Source: Kibdelosporangium banguiense (lineage in GTDB: Bacteria; Actinomycetota; Actinomycetes; Mycobacteriales; Pseudonocardiaceae). Taken from it: a stretch of 64,000 nucleotides of DNA. This document shows positions 57,863 to 64,000 of this stretch, piece after piece (position 1 is the first letter of the stretch; each line of letters opens with the position of its first letter). The translations under genes and the position numbers were made by a program. The notes beneath the pieces are model-generated. The model saw only the letters and a list, made by a program, of their open reading frames with translations. It was not told the DNA's origin and did no database searches. Location: assembly GCF_017876405.1 (NCBI RefSeq), contig NZ_JAGINW010000001.1:6027203-6091202 (forward strand), in the 5' to 3' direction.

Positions 57863-58219
57863 ATGTTGATGGGCGCCGAGGATCGCATGCTAGGCCCGCT
57901 GGTCTGGGTGCACTTGGTGATGTACCGCCCGGTCCTGCTCCCCGACCGGGCCGTCGCGGACGTCGTCCGCGACGTCGAAGAGCTCGCCGGCCACATGGCC
58001 GACCTGCTCGCCGCCGACAGCCCGCAGCCGCCTGCCGCGCTCGCGGCAGCCAACCGCGTGCTGGACGAATGCTGCCTGTTCGTCGAACGGTGGACCCTCG
58101 GCTCCGAGCGGCTCAACGCCTTCCGCGGCGACGTCGTTCGCCTCCGGATGCGCCTGGACGTCATCGCCAACCGGCTCGTCCCCGCCGCCGACCTCGACTC
58201 GGGACAGATGGCGTCCTGA
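57863..58219 (+). CDS. Unknown helical protein
   Basis: A 118-residue protein from ATG 57863; ATG 57869 or 57887 (MLGPLVWVHLVMYRPV) are later options, and no ribosome site decides. It is helical (DRAVADVVRDVEELAGHMAD, ALAAANRVLDECCLFVERW), with no motif recognised. It ends 8 bp from the converging kinase gene. Confidence 0.55.
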   Translation: MLMGAEDRMLGPLVWVHLVMYRPVLLPDRAVADVVRDVEELAGHMADLLAADSPQPPAALAAANRVLDECCLFVERWTLGSERLNAFRGDVVRLRMRLDVIANRLVPAADLDSGQMAS

Positions 58220-58227
58220 TGAGCGCC

Positions 58228-59559
58228 CTAGTCAGCGATGCACTGGACGGGGGGTTTGACCGGATTCGGGCCGGTGGTGCCGGCGATGAAACCGAATGAG
58301 GTTGTCTTGTCGACGTCGCCGTTCCATTGAGCGGCTGCGACGCGGACTGTTTTGCCGTCCTGTGACAGTGTGCCGTTCCAGAGATCGTTGATCTTCTGGC
58401 CGCCGGGCAGGGTCCAGGTGACGGTCCAGCCGTCAAGGGGGTGGGTGGCGCTGTTGCGGACGGTCACCTCGGCCTGGTAGCCGTCGTTCCAGGAGTTCGT
58501 GATCACGTAGACGGCCTCGCAGCCGACTGACGGCGGCGCGGTGGCGGACGACGGGAGCGGGCTCAGTGCGTTGGGGAAGCCGGTTGGTTGCTGTGGGTTG
58601 CCGCTCTTGTTGATGACGAGGCCGACCACGAGGCCGATGGCCACCAGCAGAATCGCCATCGTGGACATCAGAACGCCACGCCTGCGCGGTTTCGGCGGCG
58701 GCAGCGTCATGGTCGCGGTGATCCGCGGCTGGAAGTGCGGTGGTGGCTTGCCTTTGGCCAGGTGCTCCTGGGCCTGGCGCATGGTGGGGCGTTCGTTCGG
58801 GTCGGCGCGCAGCATCCAGATCAGCATCGGCGCCAGCGGGCCGGCCTGCCGGGGCGGGATGATGTTCCCGCTGGCGACCCTGAGCAGCAGGGCGATGGTG
58901 TTGTCGTCGAAGTCGAACGGCGGGACGCCCTCGGTCGCGGCGTAAAGCGTGGCGCCTAGCGAGAAGACGTCAGAGGGGAACCCGGCCTTGCCGCCGCCGG
59001 CGACCTCGGGCGCCAGGAACGCCGGTGTGCCCGCGATGACACCGACGCTGGTCATGGTCGCGTCGCCGATCGCCTTGGAGATCCCGAAATCGGTGATCTT
59101 CACCGTGCCGTCCGGGGCGATCAGGACGTTGTCCGGCTTGATGTCGCGGTGCACGATGCCGACCTCGTGCGCGGCCGCGAGTGCGTCGGCGAGCTGGGCG
59201 CCGATCTTGGCGACCTCGTCGGGCGGCAACGCGCCGCGCTCGGCCATCACCGCCGAGAGGCTCTCCGAGGGCAGGTATTCCAGGACCAGGCACGGCCTGC
59301 CTTCGTGCTCGACCACGTCGTGCACGGCGATGGCGTTGGGATGCTGGAGTTTTGCAGCGAGGCGGGCCTCCCGCATCACCCGCTCGTCGGCCTGCCCGCC
59401 CTCAGTGCCCGCCAGGGCGGCGTCGAACGACAGGAGCTTCACGGCGACCGTGCGATCCAGGCGTTCGTCGTGTGCCCGCCACACGACCCCCATCGCGCCA
59501 CGGCCGATCCGGCCGACCAGCCGGTAGCGGCCGGCGACCAGGTCGTCCTTGTTCGTCAC
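58228..59559 (-). CDS. Transmembrane Ser/Thr kinase with CBM2 cellulose-binding ectodomain
   Basis: A 443-residue receptor kinase. Kinase domain (10-268): GRIGRGAMGVVWRA, VAVKLLS with Lys41, HRDIKPDN, DFGISKA and GTPAFLAPEVAGG. One membrane helix (VLMSTMAILLVAIGLVVGLV, about 298-317) and a short stalk follow. The ectodomain (about 345-443) is a complete CBM2: CEAVYVITNSWNDGYQAEV, GWTVTWTLPGGQKI, LWNGTLSQDGKTVRVAA, TSFGFIAG and a closing Cys, with the surface Trp residues. I took GTG 59559; TTG 59583 is further upstream. It suggests sensing of cellulose or a similar glycan. Confidence 0.9.
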   Translation of the reverse strand: MTNKDDLVAGRYRLVGRIGRGAMGVVWRAHDERLDRTVAVKLLSFDAALAGTEGGQADERVMREARLAAKLQHPNAIAVHDVVEHEGRPCLVLEYLPSESLSAVMAERGALPPDEVAKIGAQLADALAAAHEVGIVHRDIKPDNVLIAPDGTVKITDFGISKAIGDATMTSVGVIAGTPAFLAPEVAGGGKAGFPSDVFSLGATLYAATEGVPPFDFDDNTIALLLRVASGNIIPPRQAGPLAPMLIWMLRADPNERPTMRQAQEHLAKGKPPPHFQPRITATMTLPPPKPRRRGVLMSTMAILLVAIGLVVGLVINKSGNPQQPTGFPNALSPLPSSATAPPSVGCEAVYVITNSWNDGYQAEVTVRNSATHPLDGWTVTWTLPGGQKINDLWNGTLSQDGKTVRVAAAQWNGDVDKTTSFGFIAGTTGPNPVKPPVQCIAD

Positions 59560-59569
59560 CTTCCTGATT

Positions 59570-60118
59570 CTACTTTCTGGCAAGCCATTCTGTTGCCAGT
59601 ACGGAGTAGACCGCCGCGTCCTGGCGGGTGCCGTTCAGGGGGTACTCCGACCGCAGGACACCCTCCTTGGTCATGCCAAGTCGTTGTGCCACAGCAACAC
59701 TGCGCTCATTCGCGGGTGAGCAACGCCATTCCACCCGGGACATGCCGCGTGCGCATACCGCCCACTCGATCATGTGCCGGACAGCGGCGGTGATCAGGCC
59801 CCTGCCGCTCGCGGCCGGTTCGAGCCAGACGCCGACCTCGCACGAGCCCATCCTGGTGTCGAACGTCCGAAACAGTGTTCCGCCGACCAGGGTTCCGTCG
59901 ACCCACATGCCGTAGAGCCGTCCGCTGTCGGAGGCCTGCTTGTCGGTGTACTGCTTCAGGAACGCCCGGCATGTCTCCTCGTCGACGAGTGTGGTCGCCC
60001 AGGCGATCCACGGCCGCAGGTTCTCGCGGGCCCGGTCGATGTGTTCGGCGAACTCGGCGGCGTTCCACGGCTCCAGGGCACGCAGCTCGGCACCGTCGGC
60101 CAGGGGAAGGATGAGCAT
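59570..60118 (-). CDS. GNAT acetyltransferase (RimJ/RimL type)
   Basis: A 182-residue acetyltransferase. The acetyl-CoA motif is GVWLEPAASGRGLITAAVRH (about 96-115), followed by VEWRCSPANERSVAVAQRLG, typical of the RimJ/RimL group. ATG 60118 follows GGAGG. It diverges from the TetR gene. Substrate unknown (protein N-terminus or small molecule). Confidence 0.87.
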   Translation of the reverse strand: MLILPLADGAELRALEPWNAAEFAEHIDRARENLRPWIAWATTLVDEETCRAFLKQYTDKQASDSGRLYGMWVDGTLVGGTLFRTFDTRMGSCEVGVWLEPAASGRGLITAAVRHMIEWAVCARGMSRVEWRCSPANERSVAVAQRLGMTKEGVLRSEYPLNGTRQDAAVYSVLATEWLARK

Positions 60119-60132
60119 TCGAACCTCCGTAC

Positions 60133-60142
60133 CAAACGTTTG
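60133..60142. promoter_or_regulatory. Probable TetR operator between GNAT and TetR genes
   Basis: CAAACGTTTG is a perfect palindrome, extended to ACCAAACGTTTGTT on both sides in part. It lies 14 bp from the GNAT start and 17 bp from the TetR start. Such sequences commonly serve TetR-type repressors at promoters. Confidence 0.55.
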
Positions 60143-60159
60143 TTATGTACCATGGTGCC

Positions 60160-60747
60160 ATGCCGCCTGCCCCTGGTGACCACGACGCAAGGCGCCGAGA
60201 CGTCTCCGAGGCGGTCTGGCGAGTCCTGGCAGCACACGGTTTCGGCCATCTCACGCTGCGTGCCGTCGCGGCGGAGATGGGCGTGTCCACCGGCATGCTG
60301 ACGCACTACTTCCAGTCCAAGAACGCCTTGGTCCGCTATGCCCACGCGGTCGCCGAGGACCACACGAACGTCCCGGCCCGGCCCGCGAAAGGCCTTGCGT
60401 CACTTCGGGAAGCCCTGCTCGACGTGGTGCCGCTGACCCCGGAGGCGACCGTGATGAACCGCGTCTGGGTCAGCTTTTGGGATGCCGCCATCGGCGACCC
60501 AGAACTGGGCGCCGGCGAGAAAGCCCGTTACGAAAGGTGGCGCACCAAACTCCGCCCACACGTCGAAGCAGCAGTCGCCGCAGGGGAAATCCCTGCCACC
60601 GTTGACATCGACGACGTGACCACAGCCGCCGCCGCGCTCACGCATGGCATCGTCGTGCAAGCCCTGTTCGACCCGGACCGGTTCCCGCCGGACCGCCTGA
60701 TTCAGTTGATCGACAACCATTTGCGGATGCTCAGTGGCCAGTCGTGA
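60160..60747 (+). CDS. TetR-family regulator
   Basis: A 195-residue regulator. The HTH covers about 10-55 (RRRDVSEAVWRVLAAHGFGH, LRAVAAEMGVSTGMLTHYFQ, SKNALVRYA). A C-terminal ligand/dimer domain follows, with PRHVEAAVAAGEIP-type helices as in BetI-like members. ATG 60160 (or ATG 60145) lacks a ribosome site, so the transcript may be leaderless. Probably represses itself and the divergent GNAT gene. Confidence 0.85.
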   Translation: MPPAPGDHDARRRDVSEAVWRVLAAHGFGHLTLRAVAAEMGVSTGMLTHYFQSKNALVRYAHAVAEDHTNVPARPAKGLASLREALLDVVPLTPEATVMNRVWVSFWDAAIGDPELGAGEKARYERWRTKLRPHVEAAVAAGEIPATVDIDDVTTAAAALTHGIVVQALFDPDRFPPDRLIQLIDNHLRMLSGQS

Positions 60748-60810
60748 TTCGTCCGGCGCCGTCCCCTAATGGTGGTTGTTTTGCCGGGCTGCGGGAGGTA
60801 CGCCGGAGAC

Positions 60811-61590
60811 ATGCGAGCTGTGTGGCGTGGGACCGTGTCGATCGGGTTGGTGTCGATCGCGGTGCGGGTGCTGGCGGCCACGCAGGATCATGACTTCCGG
60901 TTCCATCACGTGCATCGGGCCGACGCGGGCCGGATCCGGTACCGGCGGGAGTGTGAGGCGTGCGGCGAGGAGATCGACTTCGCTGATGTGGCACGGGGTT
61001 ACGAGCTGCCCGACGGCAGGCTTGTGCTGCTGGGCAAGGATGACTTCGAATCGTTGCCGAGTGTGACCGACCGGGCGATCCGGGTGGTGCATTTCGTTCC
61101 GGCAGGCGATCTGCATCCGATCTTCTTTCAGCGCAGCTATTACCTTGAGCCGGAGGACAACGCGGTGCAGCCGTATGTCCTTCTGAGACTCGCGATGGAA
61201 CGGACCCAGCGCGCCGCGATCGTGAAGATAGCCATGCGTCGCAGGGAGGTGCTGGCCGCCCTGCACACGCGGGGCGACATGATGATGCTGCACACCATGT
61301 TGTGGCCCGACGAGGTACGGCCGGCGGATTTCCCTTTCCAGCAAAGGGAAGTGACGGTCCGTCCACAGGAGCTGACCGCGGCCACCGCGTTGGTGACGAG
61401 TATGAGCGCGCCTTTCCGGCCAGAGGAGTTCACCGACGACTATCAGCAGGCGCTGGCGCAGATGATCGACGCGAAGGCTGACGACGCGCAACCGCCGCCG
61501 ATCCCGCCCCAGCGGGCAGGTGACACCACGATGGACTTGCTGGAGGCGCTGCGGCTCAGCGTCGAACGGGCGCGTCTGGACGAGTACTAG
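60811..61590 (+). CDS. ku: Ku, DNA-end-binding protein
   Basis: A 259-residue bacterial Ku. MRAVWRGTVSIGLVSIAVRV starts the beta-barrel, followed by FHHVHRADAGRIRYRRECEA and CGEEIDFADVARGYE, then YYLEPEDNAVQPYVLL and the bridge helices. The C-terminal tail is short and lacks the long Lys-rich extension of some actinobacterial Ku. It works with LigD in non-homologous end joining; no ligD is in the window. GTG/ATG starts further upstream (60769) are unlikely. Its 3' end overlaps the converging gene by 35 bp. Confidence 0.92.
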   Translation: MRAVWRGTVSIGLVSIAVRVLAATQDHDFRFHHVHRADAGRIRYRRECEACGEEIDFADVARGYELPDGRLVLLGKDDFESLPSVTDRAIRVVHFVPAGDLHPIFFQRSYYLEPEDNAVQPYVLLRLAMERTQRAAIVKIAMRRREVLAALHTRGDMMMLHTMLWPDEVRPADFPFQQREVTVRPQELTAATALVTSMSAPFRPEEFTDDYQQALAQMIDAKADDAQPPPIPPQRAGDTTMDLLEALRLSVERARLDEY

Positions 61591-61915
61591 CCAGGGCGCA
61601 GCACGCGAGTAACCGCAGCGACAGGCCGTCGAGGGAGGTCCACACGAGAGGCGGCTGCCACCCGGCCCGGACGGCCTCCTGGTAGATCTCTTCGGCGTAC
61701 ACTGCGAGAAGTACCAGTTGCGGCGCCTGGACGAGCCCGGTCCGGGCCGAGGCGTCGATTCTGATCTGGGTCCGTACCACTTGGACATGGCTGGCCAGCG
61801 CCGCGGCGATGATCGGGTCGTGGTCGGCGGCCACGTGCCCAGCCTGCAGCCGGGAGTCCAGCCGACGCAACCAGCGCCGGGCGGACCACCGGGCAGCGCA
61901 ATCCCAAATGTTCAC
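61556..61915 (-). CDS. DUF6401-type protein
   Basis: A 119-residue protein from GTG 61915. It reads RRWLRRLDSRLQAGHVAADH and IIAAALASHVQVVRTQI, then VLLAVYAEEIYQEAVRAGW, the layout of the DUF6401 proteins of actinomycetes sometimes found near natural-product genes. No clear ribosome site. Function unknown. Confidence 0.6.
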   Translation of the reverse strand: MNIWDCAARWSARRWLRRLDSRLQAGHVAADHDPIIAAALASHVQVVRTQIRIDASARTGLVQAPQLVLLAVYAEEIYQEAVRAGWQPPLVWTSLDGLSLRLLACCALASTRPDAPVRR

Positions 61916-61940
61916 GTAGGAGGTTCTGGTCGTCGGTGTG

Positions 61941-61980
61941 TTTGGCGGCCGCACCAAACTTACGCGGTGCGGCCGCCAAA
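61941..61980. terminator. Terminator downstream of the MmpL gene
   Basis: Perfect 15-bp arms, 61941-61955 (TTTGGCGGCCGCACC) and 61966-61980, with a 10-base loop, 4 bp after the MmpL stop. It lies upstream of the DUF6401 gene and would separate the two. Confidence 0.8.
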
Positions 61981-61983
61981 TTG

Positions 61984-64000
61984 TCACACCGGTTCGGGAA
62001 CCTTTTCGTGCTCTTCGCGCTGCCCGATGTGCCGGGCCAGGGTTTCGCCCTCGACGTCCACGTTCGGGGTAATCCGATCGAGCAGACGGGGGAACCACCA
62101 TGCCGCTTTGCCGAACAAGGTCATCAACGCGGGGACAAGCGTCATGCGGACCACGAACGCGTCGATCAGCACGCCGAACGCCAGCGCGAAGCCCATCGAC
62201 TTGATGACCGTGTCGTGGGAGAACACGAAGCCCATGAACACCGCGGTCATGATCAATGCAGCCGCGGTGACCACTCGGGCACTGTGGCCGAACCCGTCGA
62301 CCACCGCCTCGCGGGGCGACGAGCCCTGCACGAACGACTCCCGCATGCCCGACACCAGGAACACCTCGTAGTCCATGGCCAGGCCGAACAGGATGCCGGT
62401 CATCAGGATCGGCAGGAAGCTGATGATCGGCGAGCCGTGCGACACACCGAGCAGGTCACCCAGCCAGCCCCACTGGAAGATCGCCACCACGGCCCCGATG
62501 GACGCGGCCACGGTCAGCAGGAAGCCCGCGGTCGCCTTGACCGGCACCAGGATCGACCGGAACATGATCGCCAGCAGGATCAGCGACAGGCCCACGATGA
62601 CCAGCAGGTACAGCGGAAGCGCGTCGGCCAGCTTCTGCGAGACGTCGATGTTGAGCGCGGTCTGCCCGGTCACGCCGATCTTCGAACCGGTCTGCGCCTG
62701 GATCTCGCCGGTCAGCTCCCGCAGCCGCGACACCAGGTCCTTTGTGGCCTCGGTGGACGGCCCGCTGTTCGGGATGAGTTGCAGGACAGCGGTTGTCCGG
62801 TCCTCGCTGAGGCCGGCGGGCACCACGCGGGTGACGTCCGGCACCGAGCTGAGCTTGCCGGCCAGCGCACCCACCGCGGCCTGCGGGTCGGTGCCCTGCG
62901 GGAGATCGGCCACGACGATCAGCGGACCGCTGAAGCCAGGCCCGAACGCCTGCGTCACCAGTGCGTTCGCCCTCTGCTGCGGGCTGCCCTCGGTCGCGGT
63001 GGAGTCGTCCGGCAGGCCCATTTCCAGCGAGAACGCCGGAATCGCCAGTGCGCCCAGCGAGACCACGATCAGCACCAGCGCGGTGATCGGACGGCGCGCC
63101 ACGCCACGAGCCCACCGGTAGCCGAAGGGCTCCTTGGTCGGCACCTCGTCGGAGGCCTTGGCACGGGCCTTCTTGGACACGATCCGCTCGCCGACGAACC
63201 CGAGAATCGCCGGCACGAGCGTCAACGCGACCAGGACCGCGATCGCCACGGTCGCCGCGGCGGCCAGGCCCATCACCGACAGGAACGGGATGCCGACGAT
63301 CGTCAGGCCCGCCAACGCGATGATCACGGTCAGGCCGGCGAAGAACACGGCGCTGCCCGCGGTGCCGATGGCCCGCGCGATGGACTCGTCGACGTCCATT
63401 CCGGCCAGTACCTGTTTGCGGTGCCTGTGCACGATGAACAGCGCGTAGTCGATGCCGACGGCCAGACCAAGCATCATCGCCAGCACGGGCGCGGTGGACG
63501 ACATGTCGATCACGCTGGTCAGCCCGTACAGCCCGCCGATGCCGATGCCCACACCGACGATCGCGGTCAGCAGCGGCAGCCCGGCGGCCACGAGCGAGCC
63601 GAACGTCATCACCAGCACGAGCGCGGCGATCAGCACACCGATGCCCTCGGTGGCGCCGATGGCGACCATCTCACCGGCGATCTCCTGGCTGTAGGCCACT
63701 TCCAGGCCCGCGTTCTCGGCCGTCTTGACCGCGCTCTTGATCGCGTCCTTCGTGGACTCCTTCACCTCCGGCGGGGAGACCGAGAACTGCACCTGCGCCA
63801 GGCCGATGCGCTGGTCCGGCGAGACGGCCTGGGTGACGAACGGGCTGAACGCGCCCGCGACCTGCTCGGTCTTGCCGATCTGGGCCATCACGCCGTCGAT
63901 CAGCGGCTGCGACTCGGCGAGCGTGCGGCCCTGCGGCGCGGCGAACACGATCCGGCCGGACGCGCCCGCGGCCTGCGGAAGCTTCTCCTGCAGGTGGTCG
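61984..64000 (-). CDS. MmpL/MMPL-family RND transporter, 3' part
   Basis: The frame is open to the right edge, so the N-terminus (first membrane helix and part of domain 1) is missing. The visible 672 residues carry two sets of RND helices, for example TEGIGVLIAALVLVMTFGSL, AVGIDYALFIVHRHRKQV (the MMPL motif) and ILFGLAMDYEVFLVSGMRES, with an extracytoplasmic domain between them and a Lys/Arg-rich cytoplasmic stretch (RIVSKKARAKASDEVPTKEP). Family members export lipids or drugs using the proton gradient. It is followed by a strong terminator. Confidence 0.92.
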   Translation of the reverse strand, partial: DHLQEKLPQAAGASGRIVFAAPQGRTLAESQPLIDGVMAQIGKTEQVAGAFSPFVTQAVSPDQRIGLAQVQFSVSPPEVKESTKDAIKSAVKTAENAGLEVAYSQEIAGEMVAIGATEGIGVLIAALVLVMTFGSLVAAGLPLLTAIVGVGIGIGGLYGLTSVIDMSSTAPVLAMMLGLAVGIDYALFIVHRHRKQVLAGMDVDESIARAIGTAGSAVFFAGLTVIIALAGLTIVGIPFLSVMGLAAAATVAIAVLVALTLVPAILGFVGERIVSKKARAKASDEVPTKEPFGYRWARGVARRPITALVLIVVSLGALAIPAFSLEMGLPDDSTATEGSPQQRANALVTQAFGPGFSGPLIVVADLPQGTDPQAAVGALAGKLSSVPDVTRVVPAGLSEDRTTAVLQLIPNSGPSTEATKDLVSRLRELTGEIQAQTGSKIGVTGQTALNIDVSQKLADALPLYLLVIVGLSLILLAIMFRSILVPVKATAGFLLTVAASIGAVVAIFQWGWLGDLLGVSHGSPIISFLPILMTGILFGLAMDYEVFLVSGMRESFVQGSSPREAVVDGFGHSARVVTAAALIMTAVFMGFVFSHDTVIKSMGFALAFGVLIDAFVVRMTLVPALMTLFGKAAWWFPRLLDRITPNVDVEGETLARHIGQREEHEKVPEPV

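Overview
The window is high-GC actinobacterial DNA. Gene content fits a Pseudonocardiaceae-type actinomycete (Amycolatopsis, Kibdelosporangium or Lentzea relatives): an aerobic cobalamin pathway with CobN, type VII secretion (ESX) substrate-like proteins, transmembrane Ser/Thr kinases, DUF3558 and DUF6401 proteins, many GTG starts, and four-base stop/start overlaps (ATGA, GTGA). The family assignment is inference.

Region 1 (1 to about 13,900) looks like part of a prophage or phage-derived element, transcribed mostly leftward. In transcription order it has a small DNA-associated protein (12492), two unknown proteins, a replication-initiator-like winged-helix protein with a repeat-rich linker, two zinc-ribbon-type proteins, a structured non-coding gap, then parB-like, dpdA-like, an unknown gene, queD, queE and folE as one tightly overlapping unit. 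A terminase-small-subunit-like HTH protein, a gene broken by an IS1380-family insertion, an HNH endonuclease and a possible partial gene at the left edge follow. An XRE-type repressor (12996) reads rightward, away from the leftward genes. The folE/queD/queE/dpdA set is the signature of phage 7-deazaguanine DNA modification and is the most interesting system here. No queC is present.

Region 2 (13,987-20,362) is accessory host DNA. It holds an aminoglycoside-phosphotransferase-fold kinase coupled to an XRE regulator, a divergent string of five tiny overlapping ORFs ending in a secreted trypsin-like protease, and an extra hemC coupled to a NUDIX hydrolase.

Region 3 (20,580-30,073) is a cobalamin locus. 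cobG-cobH-cobIJ read leftward, directly behind an ESX-type substrate, a DUF1023 hydrolase and a lipoprotein. cobN reads rightward behind a cobalamin riboswitch.

Region 4 (30,056-37,211) has two paralogous membrane proteins made by a tandem segmental duplication, a PaaK-like adenylate-forming enzyme, a GntR-TetR fusion regulator facing a flavin monooxygenase across two CTAG-centred palindromes, and an ESX-associated group in which one gene carries an apparent one-base deletion.

Region 5 (37,265-64,000) is mostly core-type chromosome: gltBD, a Tat-exported GH78 rhamnosidase behind a LacI-type palindrome, a PAC2 protein, a MacAB-like ABC export system, two receptor Ser/Thr kinases (one ending in a CBM2 cellulose-binding module), argS, PaaX and TetR regulators, Ku, a DUF6401 protein and a truncated MmpL transporter. 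I saw no tRNA, rRNA or CRISPR array and no integrase, so the ends of the phage element are not defined here.
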